DNA of 64,000 nucleotides from Pseudomonas kribbensis (GCF_003352185.1 NZ_CP029608.1:5684501-5748500), one strand, 5' to 3'; numbered from the stretch's first letter, positions 48,848 through 59,315 are shown. Numbers and translations are program-made. The notes: generated by a model not told the origin, from the letters alone.

Positions 48848-50530
48848 ATGAACAAGAACAATCGCCATCCTGCAGACGGTAAGAAACCGATCACCATTTT
48901 CGGCCCGGACTTTCCGTTCGCCTTCGACGACTGGATCGAACACCCCGCCGGCCTGGGCAGCATTCCCGAGCACAACCACGGCGCCGAAGTGGCGATTGTT
49001 GGCGCCGGCATCGCAGGACTGGTGGCCGCTTACGAGCTGATGAAGCTCGGCCTGAAACCTGTCGTTTATGAGGCCTCGAAGCTTGGCGGCCGTCTGCGTT
49101 CCCAAGCCTTCAACGGCACTGACGGCATCGTCGCCGAGCTTGGCGGCATGCGCTTCCCGGTGTCCTCCACAGCGTTCTATCACTACGTCGACAAACTCGG
49201 TCTGGAAACCAAACCCTTTCCCAATCCGCTGACGCCGGCCTCCGGTAGCACCGTGATCGACCTGGAAGGCAAAACCCATTACGCACAGAGCCTGAAGGAT
49301 CTTCCTGCACTGTTCCAGGAAGTCGCTGACGCCTGGGCCGATGCTCTGGAGGCCGGCTCGCAGTTCGCCGACATCCAGCAAGCCATCCGCGACCGCGATG
49401 TGCCACGCCTCAAGGAACTGTGGAACACCCTGGTGCCGCTGTGGGATGACCGCACCTTCTATGACTTCGTCGCCACGTCGAAAGCCTTCGCCAAGCTGTC
49501 GTTCCATCACCGCGAAGTGTTCGGCCAGGTCGGTTTCGGTACCGGCGGCTGGGACTCGGACTTCCCCAACTCGATGCTGGAAATCTTCCGCGTGGTGATG
49601 ACCAACTGCGACGATCACCAACACCTGGTGGTCGGCGGTGTGGAACAAGTACCGCAAGGCATCTGGCGTCATGTGCCGGAGCGCTGCGTGCACTGGCCGC
49701 AAGGCACCAGCCTGAAGTCATTGCACCATGGCGCGCCGCGCTCCGGGGTGAAGAAAATCGCCCACGCGCCTGACGGACGTTTCGCGGTCACCGACAACAA
49801 CGGCGACACCCGCGAATACGCCGCCGTACTGACCACCTGCCAGAGCTGGCTGCTGACCACCCAGATCGAATGCGACGAAACCCTGTTCTCGCAAAAGATG
49901 TGGATGGCCCTCGACCGTACGCGCTACATGCAATCGTCGAAGACCTTCGTGATGGTCGACCGCCCGTTCTGGAAGGACAAGGACCCGGAAACCGGTCGCG
50001 ACCTGATGAGCATGACCCTCACCGATCGTCTGACCCGTGGCACCTATCTGTTCGACAACGGCGACGACAAGCCCGGCGTGATCTGCCTGTCGTACTCGTG
50101 GATGAGCGATGCGCTGAAAATGCTCCCGCACCCGGTGGAAAAACGCGTGAAACTGGCGCTGGACGCGTTGAAGAAGATCTACCCGAAAGTCGACATCGCC
50201 GCGCGGATCATCGGCGATCCGATCACCGTGTCGTGGGAAGCCGACCCGCATTTCCTCGGTGCATTCAAGGGCGCCCTGCCCGGCCACTATCGCTACAACC
50301 AGCGCATGTACGCGCACTTCATGCAGGACGACATGCCGCCGGAACAGCGCGGGATTTTCATCGCCGGCGACGACGTGTCGTGGACGCCGGCCTGGGTCGA
50401 GGGCGCGGTGCAGACATCGCTCAACGCGGTGTGGGGAATCATGAAGCACTTTGGCGGGTCCACACATAAAGAGAACCCCGGCCCGGGTGATGTGTTCAAC
50501 GACATCGGCCCGATCGCCCTGCCCGAGTAA
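48848..50530 (+). CDS. davB: Lysine 2-monooxygenase DavB (flavin amine oxidase family)
   Basis: A 560-residue FAD-dependent amine oxidase-fold protein of the tryptophan 2-monooxygenase type. The FAD dinucleotide motif is AEVAIVGAGIAGLVAAYELMKLG near residue 45, continuing YEASKLGGRLRS and AELGGMRFP. The C-terminal FAD segment is GIFIAGDDVSWTPAWVEGAVQTSLNAVWGI. DavB converts L-lysine to 5-aminovaleramide. The identity rests on the adjacent amidase davA and the Lrp-davBA-pqq order; family alone would also allow a Trp monooxygenase. Confidence 0.88.
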   Translation: MNKNNRHPADGKKPITIFGPDFPFAFDDWIEHPAGLGSIPEHNHGAEVAIVGAGIAGLVAAYELMKLGLKPVVYEASKLGGRLRSQAFNGTDGIVAELGGMRFPVSSTAFYHYVDKLGLETKPFPNPLTPASGSTVIDLEGKTHYAQSLKDLPALFQEVADAWADALEAGSQFADIQQAIRDRDVPRLKELWNTLVPLWDDRTFYDFVATSKAFAKLSFHHREVFGQVGFGTGGWDSDFPNSMLEIFRVVMTNCDDHQHLVVGGVEQVPQGIWRHVPERCVHWPQGTSLKSLHHGAPRSGVKKIAHAPDGRFAVTDNNGDTREYAAVLTTCQSWLLTTQIECDETLFSQKMWMALDRTRYMQSSKTFVMVDRPFWKDKDPETGRDLMSMTLTDRLTRGTYLFDNGDDKPGVICLSYSWMSDALKMLPHPVEKRVKLALDALKKIYPKVDIAARIIGDPITVSWEADPHFLGAFKGALPGHYRYNQRMYAHFMQDDMPPEQRGIFIAGDDVSWTPAWVEGAVQTSLNAVWGIMKHFGGSTHKENPGPGDVFNDIGPIALPE

Positions 50531-50542
50531 GAGGAATTCCCG

Positions 50543-51337
50543 ATGCGTGTAGCCCTTTACCAATGCCCACCGCTGCCACTGGAACCGGCCGCCAACCTCC
50601 AGCGCCTGCATCAACTGGCGATGGAGGCCAAAGGTGCCGATTTGCTGGTGGTGCCGGAGATGTTTCTGACCGGCTACAACATCGGCAAGGAGGCGGTCGC
50701 GACATTGGCCGAGGTCTACAACGGTGAATGGGCGCAGCAAGTCGGACGGATCGCCAAGGCTGCCGGCCTGGCGATTCTCTACGGTTACCCAGAGCGTACC
50801 GCCGAAGGGCAGATCTACAACGCCGTACAGTTGATCGACTCGAACGGCCAGCGCCTGTGCAATTACCGCAAGACGCATCTGTTCGGCGATCTGGATCGTT
50901 CGATGTTCAGCCCCGGCGATGGCGAGTTCCCCATCGTCGAGCTCAACGGCTGGAAGCTTGGTTTCCTGATCTGCTACGACCTGGAGTTCCCGGAAAACGC
51001 GCGGCGCCTGGCCCTTGAAGGTGCCGAGCTGATTCTGGTGCCGACGGCGAACATGATTCCTTTCGATTTCATTGCCGATGTTTCCGTGCGCTCCCGCGCT
51101 TTCGAAAACCAGTGCTACGTGGCTTACGCCAACTACTGCGGCCACGAAGGCGATATCCATTACTGCGGACAAAGCAGCATTGCCGCGCCGGATGGCAGCC
51201 GCATCGCCCAGGCCGGACTGGACGAAGCCTTGATCGTCGGTGAGCTGGATCGCCAGTTGATGGTCGACTCCCGCAGCGCCAACCGTTACTTCAACGACCG
51301 CCGCCCCGAACTTTACGACGCGCTCAACAAGCGCTAA
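50543..51337 (+). CDS. davA: 5-aminovaleramidase DavA (nitrilase superfamily)
   Basis: A 264-residue carbon-nitrogen hydrolase that releases ammonia from 5-aminovaleramide to give 5-aminovalerate. The Glu-Lys-Cys triad is visible: E in VVPEMFLTGYN, K in NYRKTHLFGD, C in LGFLICYDLEFPENAR. It lies 12 bases after davB with an AGAGGAA ribosome site, so the pair is one operon. The next step (DavT/DavD) is not in the window. Confidence 0.9.
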   Translation: MRVALYQCPPLPLEPAANLQRLHQLAMEAKGADLLVVPEMFLTGYNIGKEAVATLAEVYNGEWAQQVGRIAKAAGLAILYGYPERTAEGQIYNAVQLIDSNGQRLCNYRKTHLFGDLDRSMFSPGDGEFPIVELNGWKLGFLICYDLEFPENARRLALEGAELILVPTANMIPFDFIADVSVRSRAFENQCYVAYANYCGHEGDIHYCGQSSIAAPDGSRIAQAGLDEALIVGELDRQLMVDSRSANRYFNDRRPELYDALNKR

Positions 51338-51375
51338 TCCGCTAGCATTGGCACTTCACTGTTCTGGAAGTGCCC

Positions 51376-53802
51376 ATGCCTGCGCCCACTCACCCCCGCC
51401 CCCACAACGAAACCCTGGCCAACGGCTTGCGCGTGACCCTGCGTCACGTGCCCGGCCTGAAGCGCAGCGCCGCTGCGTTGCGCGTGGCTGCCGGTAGCCA
51501 TGATGTGCCGTTGGCGTGGCCGGGACTGGCGCATTTTCTTGAGCACTTGTTGTTTCTCGGCACCGAGCGATTTCCTGCACAGCAAGGGTTGATGGCCTAC
51601 GTACAAGGTCACGGCGGTCAGGTGAATGCCAGTACCCGTGAGCGCACAACCGATTTCTTCTTTGAATTGCCGCAGGCGTCCTTCAGTGGCGGGCTGGAGC
51701 GTCTGTCGGACATGCTCGCCCGCCCGCGTATGGATCCGGACGATCAATTGCGGGAACGGGAAGTGCTGCAGGCGGAGTTTGTCGCATGGTCGAAGGATGC
51801 CGCGGCTCAGCAGAAAGAGGCGCTGTTCGAAGGGCTGTCAGCAGCGCATCCGTTGCGCGGCTTCCATGCCGGGAACCGCGACAGCCTGCCGGTAGAACAA
51901 GCGGATTTTCAGCAAGCACTGAAAGATTTCCATCAACAGTTTTACCGAACCGGACAGATGACACTGAGCCTGGTCGGACCGCAGAACATTGAAGAGCTGC
52001 GAACGCTGGCCGAGCAGTTTGCCGCTGCGCTGACACTTGGGGATAAAACTGAGCAGGCAGCGCCCTTTCGCTTGATGGACAATCCACAGACAAGTTATCA
52101 ACAGGTCGGCGAGCGACACGGCAATCTGCTGTTTGCACTGGAAGACCTGCCGAAGTCATCGGCCGATGCGCTGGCGTTTCTCTGTCACTGGTTGAACAAC
52201 GCCAAACCCGGTGGGTTGCTCGCGCATTTGCAGCGGCAGGGTCTGGCGGAAGGTTTACAGGCCTGTGTGCTGTATCAATTTGCTGAGCAAGCTTTGCTGC
52301 ACCTTCAATTCACTGCGGCGTCCGGATCACTCGACACCATCCGCGCACAATCTCTCGACTGGTTGAGCTTCTTCGCAGCGCAGCAGGACTGGCCGGCATT
52401 GCGTGCGGAATACGCGGAACTGCTTCAGCGACAGCAGCAAGTCAGCGGTGCACTGCAACTGGCGCGGCTCGACAGCGAACAATTCGAAAGCGGCCTGTCC
52501 GAATCGGCCGTTATGGCGCTCAAAGCGGTTCTCGGCAAAATCGGCACTGTGGATAACTTCAGCAGTCACTGGCATCTGCCGGCTGCCAACCCGTTCCTGC
52601 GCACAGCCGAACCGCTGGCCAACGCCGGCCTGATCCGTGGCCAGACCAGCGCTCACCGGGGTCTGCGCACGTTCGCTCAGGATCGCTCGCGCAGCCGCCG
52701 TGAACGCTCGCCGATGCAGTTCAGTCAGGCACTGCCGGATAACAGCGACGTAGGCGCGGTGTATGTGCGCTGGCAAACGGAAGCAGCGGCCACGGCTGAG
52801 CTGCAGGCGAAACTGCAACACAGTCTGCGGGAAGTGTCGGGCGACGCACGTCAGGCCGGAGTCGAGTTGTCGTTCAGCACCACGGGTAATCAGTGGCTGC
52901 TGAAAGTGACCGGTCTGCAGGAAACGCTGCCCGCTGTGCTGGAGCATGCGCTGAAATCTCTGACACAAGTGGGCGCCAACGCCGTAAAGGAAGAGCCGCA
53001 ACCACCGTTGATACCGATTCGCCAACTGCTCAAGGCACTGCCCGAACACTGCCTGCCAGTGGTAGGCGAATCCGATGACGCCGCGTATCTGTGGACAAGT
53101 TCCCGCTGGGACGGTCTGGCGCTGGGCCTCAACCCACAGACCCAATCCGCCATGGGCCTGGCCCTGAGTCGCATCCCCGGCACACCGGACAATCAATTGC
53201 CCGCACCGTCGGCAATCAACACCGGTTACCTGTGGCGCCAGATCGAAAGTGCTTCCAGCGAACACGCCTTGTTGCTGTTCTGCCCGAGCGCCAGCCACGA
53301 AATCGCAGACGAAGCTGCGTGGCGCCTGCTCGCACACCTGTGCCAGACGCCGTTCTACCAACGCCTGCGAGTCGAGCTGCAACTGGGTTATGCGGTGTTC
53401 AGCGGATTGCGCCAGATCCATGGCCGCAGCGGATTGTTGCTCGGTGTGCAATCGCCAACGACCAGCGCCGCACAATTGCACGTGCACATTCAACAGTTCC
53501 TCGACGGTTTGCCGGCCCTTATCGAACAACTCGATGACGCCAGCCTTGCCCTGCAACGCCAGACGCTTGCCGATCAGTTCGATGACAGCGTCCTGTCCGG
53601 CAAAGAGGCAGCCGAGCTTCTGTGGCAGGCCCGTCTCGCCGGCCACTCGTCGGATTATCTGCTGCAATTGCGCCGGGCCATCGCTCAACTGGGTCGCCCG
53701 GCATTGCTGGCCGCCGCACAACGCCTGATCCGCGCCGAAGGCGGCTGGCACGGTCTGTCCAGCGACCCTGCGCCAGGCGCGCCATGGCAAGCGGCAAAAT
53801 GA
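51376..53802 (+). CDS. pqqF: Coenzyme PQQ biosynthesis peptidase PqqF (M16 family)
   Basis: An 808-residue insulinase-family zinc peptidase thought to process PqqA. The inverted zinc motif HFLEH is at LAHFLEHLLFLGTERF near residue 57, with the downstream Glu in EVLQAEFVAW. The C-terminal half is the degenerate M16 repeat. The ATG at 51376 has GGAAG before it; an in-frame GTG two codons earlier is possible. It is 38 bases after davA, so read-through from davBA is possible. It precedes pqqABCDE. Confidence 0.92.
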   Translation: MPAPTHPRPHNETLANGLRVTLRHVPGLKRSAAALRVAAGSHDVPLAWPGLAHFLEHLLFLGTERFPAQQGLMAYVQGHGGQVNASTRERTTDFFFELPQASFSGGLERLSDMLARPRMDPDDQLREREVLQAEFVAWSKDAAAQQKEALFEGLSAAHPLRGFHAGNRDSLPVEQADFQQALKDFHQQFYRTGQMTLSLVGPQNIEELRTLAEQFAAALTLGDKTEQAAPFRLMDNPQTSYQQVGERHGNLLFALEDLPKSSADALAFLCHWLNNAKPGGLLAHLQRQGLAEGLQACVLYQFAEQALLHLQFTAASGSLDTIRAQSLDWLSFFAAQQDWPALRAEYAELLQRQQQVSGALQLARLDSEQFESGLSESAVMALKAVLGKIGTVDNFSSHWHLPAANPFLRTAEPLANAGLIRGQTSAHRGLRTFAQDRSRSRRERSPMQFSQALPDNSDVGAVYVRWQTEAAATAELQAKLQHSLREVSGDARQAGVELSFSTTGNQWLLKVTGLQETLPAVLEHALKSLTQVGANAVKEEPQPPLIPIRQLLKALPEHCLPVVGESDDAAYLWTSSRWDGLALGLNPQTQSAMGLALSRIPGTPDNQLPAPSAINTGYLWRQIESASSEHALLLFCPSASHEIADEAAWRLLAHLCQTPFYQRLRVELQLGYAVFSGLRQIHGRSGLLLGVQSPTTSAAQLHVHIQQFLDGLPALIEQLDDASLALQRQTLADQFDDSVLSGKEAAELLWQARLAGHSSDYLLQLRRAIAQLGRPALLAAAQRLIRAEGGWHGLSSDPAPGAPWQAAK

Positions 53803-53922
53803 TCATTACCGGGGCTGCAAGGAGCTTTCTCAAAGATTCACGGGCCAACCCCCTGAAATTTTGAGTAACATAGCCACCTAACTATTTGGAACATCTCAGC
53901 GCTGCCGTGGACTATACCTATG

Positions 53923-53934
53923 GATAGCGCTATC
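53923..53934. promoter_or_regulatory. Perfect palindrome in the pqqA upstream region
   Basis: GATAGCGCTATC is a 12-base perfect palindrome beginning about ten bases after TATACC (53913) and about 30 bases before the pqqA ribosome site. It is a candidate operator or transcript-start hairpin for the main pqq promoter. Confidence 0.35.
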
Positions 53935-53961
53935 TCACCCACCTGAAGAAGGAGTCACCCG

Positions 53962-54036
53962 ATGGCCTGGACCAAACCTGCTTACACCGACCTGCGTATC
54001 GGCTTCGAAGTCACCATGTACTTCGCCAGCCGCTGA
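53962..54036 (+). CDS. pqqA: PQQ precursor peptide PqqA
   Basis: A 24-residue peptide read directly from the sequence: it opens MAWTKPAYTDLRIGFEV and ends TMYFASR. The conserved Glu and Tyr of the EVTMY segment are cross-linked by PqqE and become the carbon skeleton of pyrroloquinoline quinone. GGAG lies eight bases before the ATG. It is too short for usual gene finders. An intrinsic terminator follows, which would keep pqqA transcript in excess over pqqBCDE. Confidence 0.95.
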   Translation: MAWTKPAYTDLRIGFEVTMYFASR

Positions 54037-54062
54037 GTTCTGCCTCGTCAGAATTGCAGTGC

Positions 54063-54093
54063 AACGCCTCGGCTCGCCGGGGCGTTTTATTTT
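54063..54093 (+). terminator. Partial terminator between pqqA and pqqB
   Basis: AACGCC-TCGGCTCGCCGG-GGCGTT followed by TTATTTT. It lies 27 bases past pqqA and before the pqqB ribosome site, suiting high pqqA and lower pqqB-E expression. Confidence 0.85.
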
Positions 54094-54117
54094 CAGCGTT
54101 GAAATGATGGAGCGTTC

Positions 54118-55029
54118 ATGTTCGTCCAGATTCTGGGTTCGGCCGCCGGTGGCGGTTTTCCGCAGTGGAACTGCAACTGCGTCAATTGCGCCGGTTTTCG
54201 CGACGGCAGCCTGAATGCCAAGGCCCGCACCCAGTCGTCCATCGCGATTTCCGATGACGGCGTGAACTGGGTGCTCTGCAATGCCTCGCCGGACATCCGC
54301 GCGCAGCTCCAGAGCTTCGCCCCGATGCAACCGGGCCGGGCCCTGCGTGACACCGGCATCAGCGCGATCATCCTGATGGACAGCCAGATCGACCACACCA
54401 CCGGCCTGCTCAGCCTGCGCGAAGGCTGCCCGCATCAGGTCTGGTGCACGGACATGGTCCACGAAGACCTGAGCACCGGTTTCCCGCTGTTCACCATGCT
54501 CAAGCACTGGAACGGCGGGCTGGACTGGAACCGCATCGAACTCGACCAGAGCTTCACCGTCGCCGCCTGCCCGAACCTGCGCTTCACCCCACTGCCGTTG
54601 CGCAGCGCTGCCCCGCCCTACTCGCCGCACCGCTTCGACCCGCATCCGGGCGACAACATCGGGCTGATCGTCGAAGACCTCAGCACCGGCGGCAAACTGT
54701 TCTACGCCCCGGGCCTGGGCAAAGTCGACGCGCCGTTGCTGGAAATCATGGCCGGCAGCGACTGCGTACTGGTGGACGGGACGATGTGGGACGACGATGA
54801 AATGCAGCGTCGTGGCGTCGGCACTCGCACCGGCCGTGAAATGGGCCACCTGGCGCAGAACGGCCCCGGCGGCATGCTCGAAGTGCTGGAACAGCTTCCC
54901 GAGCAGCGCAAGGTGCTTATCCACATCAACAACACCAACCCGATTCTCGACGAAGACTCCCCGGAGCGCGCGGAACTGGTGCGACGCAATGTTGAAGTGG
55001 CGTATGACGGCATGAGCATCGTCCTGTAA
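54118..55029 (+). CDS. pqqB: PQQ biosynthesis protein PqqB (metallo-beta-lactamase fold)
   Basis: A 303-residue metallo-beta-lactamase-fold protein. Conserved segments are [16 protein letters not shown] at the N-terminus, [14 protein letters not shown] in place of the canonical HxHxDH, and [13 protein letters not shown]. It is proposed to hydroxylate the cross-linked Glu-Tyr intermediate. GGAGCGTTC precedes the ATG. Confidence 0.95.
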   Translation: MFVQILGSAAGGGFPQWNCNCVNCAGFRDGSLNAKARTQSSIAISDDGVNWVLCNASPDIRAQLQSFAPMQPGRALRDTGISAIILMDSQIDHTTGLLSLREGCPHQVWCTDMVHEDLSTGFPLFTMLKHWNGGLDWNRIELDQSFTVAACPNLRFTPLPLRSAAPPYSPHRFDPHPGDNIGLIVEDLSTGGKLFYAPGLGKVDAPLLEIMAGSDCVLVDGTMWDDDEMQRRGVGTRTGREMGHLAQNGPGGMLEVLEQLPEQRKVLIHINNTNPILDEDSPERAELVRRNVEVAYDGMSIVL

Positions 55030-55050
55030 CGAATGGCCCGGAGAACCGCA

Positions 55051-55803
55051 ATGACCGACACCCCGCTATCCCCCGCCGAATTCGAAGCGGCCCTGCGCGC
55101 CAAGGGCGCCTACTACCACATCCATCACCCGTATCACGTGGCGATGTATGAAGGCCGGGCTACCCGCGAGCAGATCCAGGGCTGGGTCGCCAACCGTTTC
55201 TACTATCAGGTGAACATCCCCCTGAAAGACGCGGCCATCCTCGCCAACTGTCCGGATCGCGAGATCCGCCGCGAGTGGATCCAGCGCCTGCTCGACCACG
55301 ACGGCGCCCCCGGCGAAGACGGTGGCATCGAAGCCTGGCTGCGTCTCGGCCAGGCCGTCGGCCTCGATCCGGATCAATTGCGTTCCCAGGAACTGGTATT
55401 GCCCGGTGTGCGTTTCGCCGTCGATGCCTACGTCAACTTCGCCCGCCGCGCCAGTTGGCAGGAAGCCGCCAGCAGCTCGTTGACCGAACTGTTCGCGCCG
55501 CAGATCCACCAGTCACGCCTCGACAGCTGGCCGCAGCATTACCCGTGGATCGACCCGGCGGGCTACGAGTACTTCCGCACCCGTCTCGGTCAGGCCCGGC
55601 GCGATGTCGAGCATGGTCTGGCGATCACGCTCGAGCACTACAAGACCCGCGAAGGCCAGGAGCGCATGCTGGAAATTCTCCAGTTCAAACTGGACATCCT
55701 TTGGAGCATGCTCGATGCCATGAGCATGGCCTACGAACTGAACCGCCCGCCGTATCACAGCGTCACCGATCAACGGGTCTGGCATAAAGGAATCGCCTTA
55801 TGA
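55051..55803 (+). CDS. pqqC: Pyrroloquinoline-quinone synthase PqqC
   Basis: A 250-residue TenA/haem-oxygenase-like helical enzyme that performs the final ring closure and eight-electron oxidation. It shows [18 protein letters not shown] and [25 protein letters not shown], with catalytic His/Tyr/Arg residues. The ATG at 55051 behind GGAG is chosen; the frame is open six codons upstream. It overlaps pqqD by four bases. Confidence 0.95.
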   Translation: MTDTPLSPAEFEAALRAKGAYYHIHHPYHVAMYEGRATREQIQGWVANRFYYQVNIPLKDAAILANCPDREIRREWIQRLLDHDGAPGEDGGIEAWLRLGQAVGLDPDQLRSQELVLPGVRFAVDAYVNFARRASWQEAASSSLTELFAPQIHQSRLDSWPQHYPWIDPAGYEYFRTRLGQARRDVEHGLAITLEHYKTREGQERMLEILQFKLDILWSMLDAMSMAYELNRPPYHSVTDQRVWHKGIAL

Positions 55804-56075
55804 GTTTCGACCGCAGCAAGACTCCGACCTGGCGTCCCGGCTACCGCTTCCAGTACGAACCGGCGCAGAAAGGCCATGTGCTGCTGTACCCGGAAGGCAT
55901 GATCAAGCTCAACGAAAGTGCCGCGTTGATCGGCGGCCTGATCGACGGTGAGCGGGATGTCGCGGCGATCATCGCCGAACTCGACAGACAGTTCCCCGGC
56001 GTACCCGAGCTCGGTGAAGACATCGAGCAATTCATGGAGGTTGCCCGTGCGCAGCACTGGATCGAACTTGCCTGA
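55800..56075 (+). CDS. pqqD: PqqA-binding chaperone PqqD
   Basis: A 91-residue peptide chaperone that binds PqqA and presents it to PqqE. It shows the family features [33 protein letters not shown] and [15 protein letters not shown]. The pqqE start lies 29 bases inside its 3' end. Confidence 0.95.
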   Translation: MSFDRSKTPTWRPGYRFQYEPAQKGHVLLYPEGMIKLNESAALIGGLIDGERDVAAIIAELDRQFPGVPELGEDIEQFMEVARAQHWIELA

Positions 56076-57219
56076 GTCATCGGTGCAAGTCCCGGCCAAA
56101 CCGGAAATCGGCCTGCCGCTGTGGCTGCTCGCCGAGCTGACCTACCGCTGCCCGCTGCAATGTCCGTACTGCTCCAATCCGCTGGATTTCGCCGAGCAGG
56201 GCAAGGAGCTGAACACCGAGCAGTGGATCAAGGTGTTCCGCGAGGCGCGGGAGATGGGTGCGGCGCAACTGGGCTTTTCCGGGGGCGAACCACTGGTGCG
56301 CCAGGACCTCGCCGAACTGATCCGTGAAGCGCGCCAGTTGGGTTTCTACACCAACCTGATCACTTCCGGCATCGGCTTGACCGAACAGAAGATCAGCGAC
56401 TTCAAGAAGGCCGGGCTCGATCACATCCAGATCAGTTTCCAAGCCAGCGACGAGCAAGTGAACAACCTGCTCGCCGGCTCGAAAAAGGCCTTTGCACAGA
56501 AACTGGAAATGGCCCGCGCCGTGAAGGCCCACGGCTATCCGATGGTGCTTAACTTCGTCACCCATCGGCACAACATCGACAAGATCGACCGCATCATCGA
56601 GCTGTGCATCGCGCTTGAGGCCGACTTTGTCGAACTCGCTACCTGCCAGTTCTACGGTTGGGCGCAGCTCAATCGTGTCGGCCTGTTGCCGACCAAAGAG
56701 CAACTGGTCCGCGCCGAACGCATCACCAACGAATACCGCGCCAAGCTGGAAGCCGAAGGGCATCCGTGCAAACTGATTTTCGTCACCCCGGACTACTACG
56801 AAGAGCGCCCGAAAGCCTGCATGAACGGCTGGGGCAGCCTGTTTCTGACGGTCACCCCGGACGGCACCGCCCTGCCCTGTCATGGCGCCCGACAGCTGCC
56901 GGTACAATTTCCCAATGTGCGCGACCACAGCATGCAGCACATCTGGTACGACTCGTTCGGCTTCAACCGCTTTCGCGGTTATGACTGGATGCCCGAGCCG
57001 TGTCGCTCCTGTGACGAGAAAGAACAGGACTTCGGCGGCTGCCGCTGCCAGGCCTTCATGCTCACCGGCGATGCCAGCAATGCCGACCCGGTGTGCAGCA
57101 AGTCCGAACATCACGGCGTGATCCTCAAGGCCCGCGAAGAAGCCGAGCACGCCACCCAGACCATCGAACAACTGGCCTTTCGCAATGAACGAAACTCGCG
57201 CCTCATCGCCAAAGGCTGA
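56047..57219 (+). CDS. pqqE: PqqA peptide cyclase PqqE (radical SAM)
   Basis: A 390-residue radical SAM enzyme that links Glu and Tyr of PqqA. The SAM cluster motif is [14 protein letters not shown] (CX3CX2C), with GGEPLV downstream, and a C-terminal SPASM-type Cys region is [19 protein letters not shown]. The GTG at 56047, six bases after GGAGG, is chosen; the upstream frame is pqqD in another phase. Its own end is overlapped by the peptidase gene (35 bases). Confidence 0.94.
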   Translation: MRSTGSNLPESSVQVPAKPEIGLPLWLLAELTYRCPLQCPYCSNPLDFAEQGKELNTEQWIKVFREAREMGAAQLGFSGGEPLVRQDLAELIREARQLGFYTNLITSGIGLTEQKISDFKKAGLDHIQISFQASDEQVNNLLAGSKKAFAQKLEMARAVKAHGYPMVLNFVTHRHNIDKIDRIIELCIALEADFVELATCQFYGWAQLNRVGLLPTKEQLVRAERITNEYRAKLEAEGHPCKLIFVTPDYYEERPKACMNGWGSLFLTVTPDGTALPCHGARQLPVQFPNVRDHSMQHIWYDSFGFNRFRGYDWMPEPCRSCDEKEQDFGGCRCQAFMLTGDASNADPVCSKSEHHGVILKAREEAEHATQTIEQLAFRNERNSRLIAKG

Positions 57220-58993
57220 GCCTTTCAGCGCCATTGCCGCGGTTGCTGCCGGCGTGGATTTCGCCGAATTGCAGCTCGGCGCACAGGGTTTGTTCTGGAA
57301 TGAATACCGCCCTGCGGACGCCGCGTGCCGGATCTGGTACTGGCGCGATGGCGTGGCGAAATGTCTGACACCTGCGGGATTCAGCGTGCGCAGCCGGGTG
57401 TATGAATATGGCGGTGGGGCGTTTTGTCTGACGCCGGATGGCGTGGTTTTCGTCAACGAGGCGGATCAGCAGCTGTATCGCCAGACGCTGGATGGCGAGC
57501 CTGAGGTGTTGACGTCGAGCGAGTGTCGGTATGGCGATCTGCATTTTGCCGGCGGTCAGGTGCTGGCCGTGGAAGAAAGCGGTGATTGCCATCGGCTGGT
57601 GGCCATCGATCTGGCAACTGGCACCTGCCACATGCTGGTTGAGGGCGCAGACTTTTACGCATCGCCGATCATCAGCCCGGACGGTCAGCGCCTGGCGTGG
57701 ATCGAGTGGAGCCGTCCGCATCAGCCGTGGACGTCCACCCGTTTGATGATTGCCGAGCGCGCAGGTAGTGGATTTTCTGCCCCACGTTGCGTGGCCGGTG
57801 ACACGCTTGAAGAGTCGATCCAGCAACCGCGCTTCGATGCCAGTGGCCGACTGGGCTGCCTGACTGATCGTGGCGGATATTGGCAGCCGTGGATCGAGTC
57901 CGCAGACGGTTTGCGAATGCTGCCCTGTGCCGAAGCCGATCACGCACCAGCGCCGTGGCAACTCGGCGGCTGCACCTGGCTGCCCATCGGCGAAGGCTAT
58001 TTGGCAAGTTGGAGCGAAGGCGGTTTCGGTCGTCTGGCACTCAACGATGAAGACTTCACCGGCGACTACAGTCGCTTCCGTCATCTGGCGGTCGATGATC
58101 AATTCATTTACTGCATCGCCGCTTCACCGATCAGCCCTTCAGCAGTACTCGCCATTGATTGCGAGTCGCGTGAAGTGAAAGTGCTGGCCGGAGGCGTCGC
58201 ACCGTTGCCCCCCGAGCGCATCAGCCGACCGCAGACCCTGCGTTACCCTAGCGGTTCAGGTGAAGCGCACGGCTTCTTTTACCCGGCCACGAGTGGCGAT
58301 GAGAAACCGCCTCTGGTGGTGTTCATTCACGGCGGCCCGACTTCAGCGTGCTACCCGATGCTCGACCCGCGCGTCCAGTACTGGACGCAACGCGGCTTCG
58401 CTGTCGCCGACCTCAACTACCGCGGCAGCAGCGGCTACGGCCGGGAATATCGGCAGGCGTTGCATCTGAGCTGGGGCGCGGTGGATGTCGAGGATGCCTG
58501 TGCGGTCGTCGCTTACCTGAATGATCGCGGCATGATCGATGGAGAGCGTGCGTTTATCCGCGGCGGCAGCGCCGGCGGTTACACGACGCTGTGCGCACTG
58601 GCGTTCCATCAAGTGTTCCGCGCCGGCGCCAGCCTGTACGGCGTCAGCGACCCGGTAGCCTTGGGCCGCGCGACACACAAATTCGAAGGCGATTACCTGG
58701 ACTGGCTGATCGGCGATCCCGAGCAAGACGCCGAACGCTATGCCGCCCGCACACCGTTGCTGCACGCCGGCAACATTCGCGTGCCGGTGATTTTCTTTCA
58801 AGGTGAACTGGATGCCGTGGTCGTACCGCAACAGACCCGCGACATGGTCGCGGCCCTGGAGCACAACGGCATCGAGGTCGAGGCGCATTACTACGCCGAC
58901 GAACGCCACGGCTTCCGCCGGGCCGTCAATCAGGCCCACGCGCTGGAGCAGGAATGGCGCTTCTATCGGCGAGTGATGGGCCTGGCGGATTGA
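57185..58993 (+). CDS. Prolyl-oligopeptidase-family serine peptidase in the pqq operon
   Basis: A 602-residue S9-family protein: N-terminal beta-propeller and C-terminal alpha/beta hydrolase. The nucleophile Ser lies in [14 protein letters not shown] (about residue 464), with Asp in [11 protein letters not shown] and His in ADERHGFRR. The ATG lies 35 bases inside pqqE, so it is translationally linked. Similar genes end pqq clusters of other pseudomonads (sometimes called pqqM). A role in trimming or recycling peptide is inferred. Confidence 0.88.
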   Translation: MNETRASSPKAEPFSAIAAVAAGVDFAELQLGAQGLFWNEYRPADAACRIWYWRDGVAKCLTPAGFSVRSRVYEYGGGAFCLTPDGVVFVNEADQQLYRQTLDGEPEVLTSSECRYGDLHFAGGQVLAVEESGDCHRLVAIDLATGTCHMLVEGADFYASPIISPDGQRLAWIEWSRPHQPWTSTRLMIAERAGSGFSAPRCVAGDTLEESIQQPRFDASGRLGCLTDRGGYWQPWIESADGLRMLPCAEADHAPAPWQLGGCTWLPIGEGYLASWSEGGFGRLALNDEDFTGDYSRFRHLAVDDQFIYCIAASPISPSAVLAIDCESREVKVLAGGVAPLPPERISRPQTLRYPSGSGEAHGFFYPATSGDEKPPLVVFIHGGPTSACYPMLDPRVQYWTQRGFAVADLNYRGSSGYGREYRQALHLSWGAVDVEDACAVVAYLNDRGMIDGERAFIRGGSAGGYTTLCALAFHQVFRAGASLYGVSDPVALGRATHKFEGDYLDWLIGDPEQDAERYAARTPLLHAGNIRVPVIFFQGELDAVVVPQQTRDMVAALEHNGIEVEAHYYADERHGFRRAVNQAHALEQEWRFYRRVMGLAD

Positions 58994-58996
58994 AAC

Positions 58997-59155
58997 TCAG
59001 CGCTTGGCGATGATGTACACCGCGTGCACGATCCCCGGGATATAACCGCACAACGTCAGCAGGATATTCAGCCAGAACGCGCCGCCGAACCCGACCTGCA
59101 GAAACACACCCAGCGGCGGCAAGATAATGGCGATGATGATGCGGATGAAGTCCAT
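58997..59155 (-). CDS. Pmp3/YqaE-family small membrane peptide
   Basis: A 52-residue protein of the UPF0057 family: DFIRIIIAIILPPLGVFLQVGFG, then FWLNILLTLCGYIPGIVHAVYII, two membrane helices. The ATG at 59155 with AGGAG upstream fits the family; the frame is open further. Eukaryotic Pmp3 influences membrane potential and salt tolerance; the bacterial role is unclear. Confidence 0.92.
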   Translation of the reverse strand: MDFIRIIIAIILPPLGVFLQVGFGGAFWLNILLTLCGYIPGIVHAVYIIAKR

Positions 59156-59273
59156 GGGGCAGCTCCTGATTGGGGGCTGGCTCGACTGAGCCATACAAGC
59201 TAATCGACCTGTGCCGTTTGTCAGGGTTCAGTGCAACCCGCGATCTCGCCATTTGCATGCCATTACCCGGCTA

Positions 59274-59315
59274 CAAAAAAACGCCCCACGCCAAAAGAAT
59301 CAGGCGTGGGGCGTG
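59274..59315 (-). terminator. Intrinsic terminator of the aminotransferase gene
   Basis: On the minus strand ACGCCCCACGCC and GGCGTGGGGCGT form a stem, then a run of seven T. It lies about 45 bases past the aminotransferase stop. Confidence 0.92.
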
